This document shows positions 63,427 to 64,000 of a DNA stretch of 64,000 nucleotides, piece after piece. Source of the stretch: Bacteroidota bacterium (lineage in GTDB: Bacteria > Bacteroidota > Ignavibacteria > Ignavibacteriales > Melioribacteraceae); the NCBI GenBank assembly GCA_018829205.1, contig JAHJUE010000022.1, positions 456,690 through 520,689 of the forward strand, in the 5' to 3' direction. Both the position numbers and the translations under genes were made by a program. Numbering within the stretch: the stretch's first letter is position 1; every line of letters starts with the position of its first letter. The notes below the pieces were generated by a model, which was not told the DNA's origin, made no database searches, and worked only from the letters and a program-made list of their open reading frames with translations.

Positions 63427-64000
63427 TTATTTTATGAGAACCATTTTTTTAGCTTGATAAAAATCGCCTGCTCTAATTACATATATATATGTTCCGCTGG
63501 ACACATGTGTTCCGTAATTATTTGTACCTGCCCAGTAAATATTATATGTACCCGCATTTTGCTGAGTATTAACAAGAGATCTTACTTCACGTCCAAGCAT
63601 ATCATAAATTTTTAATGTTACGTTTGAACTTACAGGAAGCGAATAATTAATTACAGTTGTAGGATTAAACGGATTCGGATAATTCTGCTGTAATGAATAT
63701 TCAGAAGGTAAAGCACTCTGTTCGTTTATATCTGTAACTTCATTAACTTTCTTTATTTCCAATCCGTCCATATAAACCGTACCTGAAAATCTTCCCAATG
63801 GGTGCAGTCTTACCGATAAGGATTTAGATCCTTCCGGTACAGTGACATCTACATAAAACTGTGTCCAATCAAATGAGGTTGATTTTGGGAAAACCAACGG
63901 TATATCACTTGCCCAGAATTCTCCCCAACCTGCGTTATTGCCAATGGTATTATGGAAGATTGGCGTGATAGCTACACTCCACTGATCCCCTACCGCGGCT
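63427..64000 (-). CDS. T9SS-secreted protein, C-terminal part (start beyond the window)
   Basis: The frame stays open to the window edge at 64000 with no stop, so about 190 C-terminal residues are seen. A beta-sandwich segment with NNAGWGEFWASD and FDWTQFYVDVTVPEG followed by VYMDGLEIKKV looks like a carbohydrate-binding module. The last ~80 residues are a T9SS sorting domain (QNYPNPFNPTTVI to MVLIK). Most such proteins in glycan loci are secreted polysaccharide hydrolases, and an endo-mannanase would fit the operon downstream, but the catalytic part is outside the window. It lies 74 bp ahead of the TonB receptor gene, with a hairpin between. Confidence 0.75.
   Translation of the reverse strand, partial: AAVGDQWSVAITPIFHNTIGNNAGWGEFWASDIPLVFPKSTSFDWTQFYVDVTVPEGSKSLSVRLHPLGRFSGTVYMDGLEIKKVNEVTDINEQSALPSEYSLQQNYPNPFNPTTVINYSLPVSSNVTLKIYDMLGREVRSLVNTQQNAGTYNIYWAGTNNYGTHVSSGTYIYVIRAGDFYQAKKMVLIK

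Overview
The window is AT-rich, densely packed bacterial DNA with no rRNA, tRNA or CRISPR array that I could recognise. Several secreted proteins end in a type IX secretion (T9SS) C-terminal sorting domain with the YPNPFNP motif. There is also a PorV/PorQ-family outer-membrane protein, a TonB-dependent receptor with a carboxypeptidase-regulatory-like N-terminus, and repeated TAnnTTTG promoter-like boxes. Together these point to the Bacteroidota/Chlorobi group, most likely Ignavibacteria (Melioribacter/Ignavibacterium-like). The placement is inference from gene content.

Region 1 (1-21890, with a sensor kinase to 24021) is a peptidoglycan or muropeptide salvage island. It holds the end of an amino-sugar kinase, an AmpG-like permease, an exported NlpC/P60 endopeptidase and a Tat-signal dipeptide epimerase (+ strand). 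A long minus-strand operon follows: TolB-like propeller, T9SS amidase, NagB-LmbE fusion, lipoprotein amidase, SpoIID-domain protein, NagX-like membrane acetyltransferase and transglutaminase-like protein. A second plus-strand block holds a GNAT, MurQ, a T9SS-tagged NagZ and a class A beta-lactamase-like hydrolase. The set covers cutting glycan and peptide bonds outside the cytoplasm, importing the sugar, removing lactate, and feeding amino sugar to fructose-6-phosphate.

Region 2 (24022-31916) is patchy accessory DNA. It has a truncated DUF2975 gene beside a small membrane protein, a small lipoprotein, and a carbonic anhydrase plus SulP transporter operon. Upstream of that operon lie an operator-like inverted repeat and five 11-bp tandem units. 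Next come a NYN-domain gene and an MNT/HEPN (MntA-HepT type) toxin-antitoxin pair. The pair lies between two direct copies of a ~185-bp segment that carries the 5' end of the NYN gene. A nested inverted-repeat element and an Ldh-family dehydrogenase follow.

Region 3 (63352 down to 32129, minus strand) is one run of 17 tightly spaced genes that looks like a beta-mannoside utilisation operon: TonB receptor, large surface protein, PorV-like protein, SurA-like parvulin, ABC sugar importer (binding protein, two permeases, and the ATPase at the far end), two GH130 enzymes, an alpha/alpha-barrel-like lipoprotein, GH2 beta-mannosidase, aldo/keto reductase, a multidomain T9SS enzyme, two paralogous large predicted glycosidases, and a second copy of the surface protein. 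No SusD is visible, and import to the cytoplasm appears to use an ABC transporter, so this is not a standard Bacteroides-type Sus locus. The window ends inside another T9SS-secreted protein.
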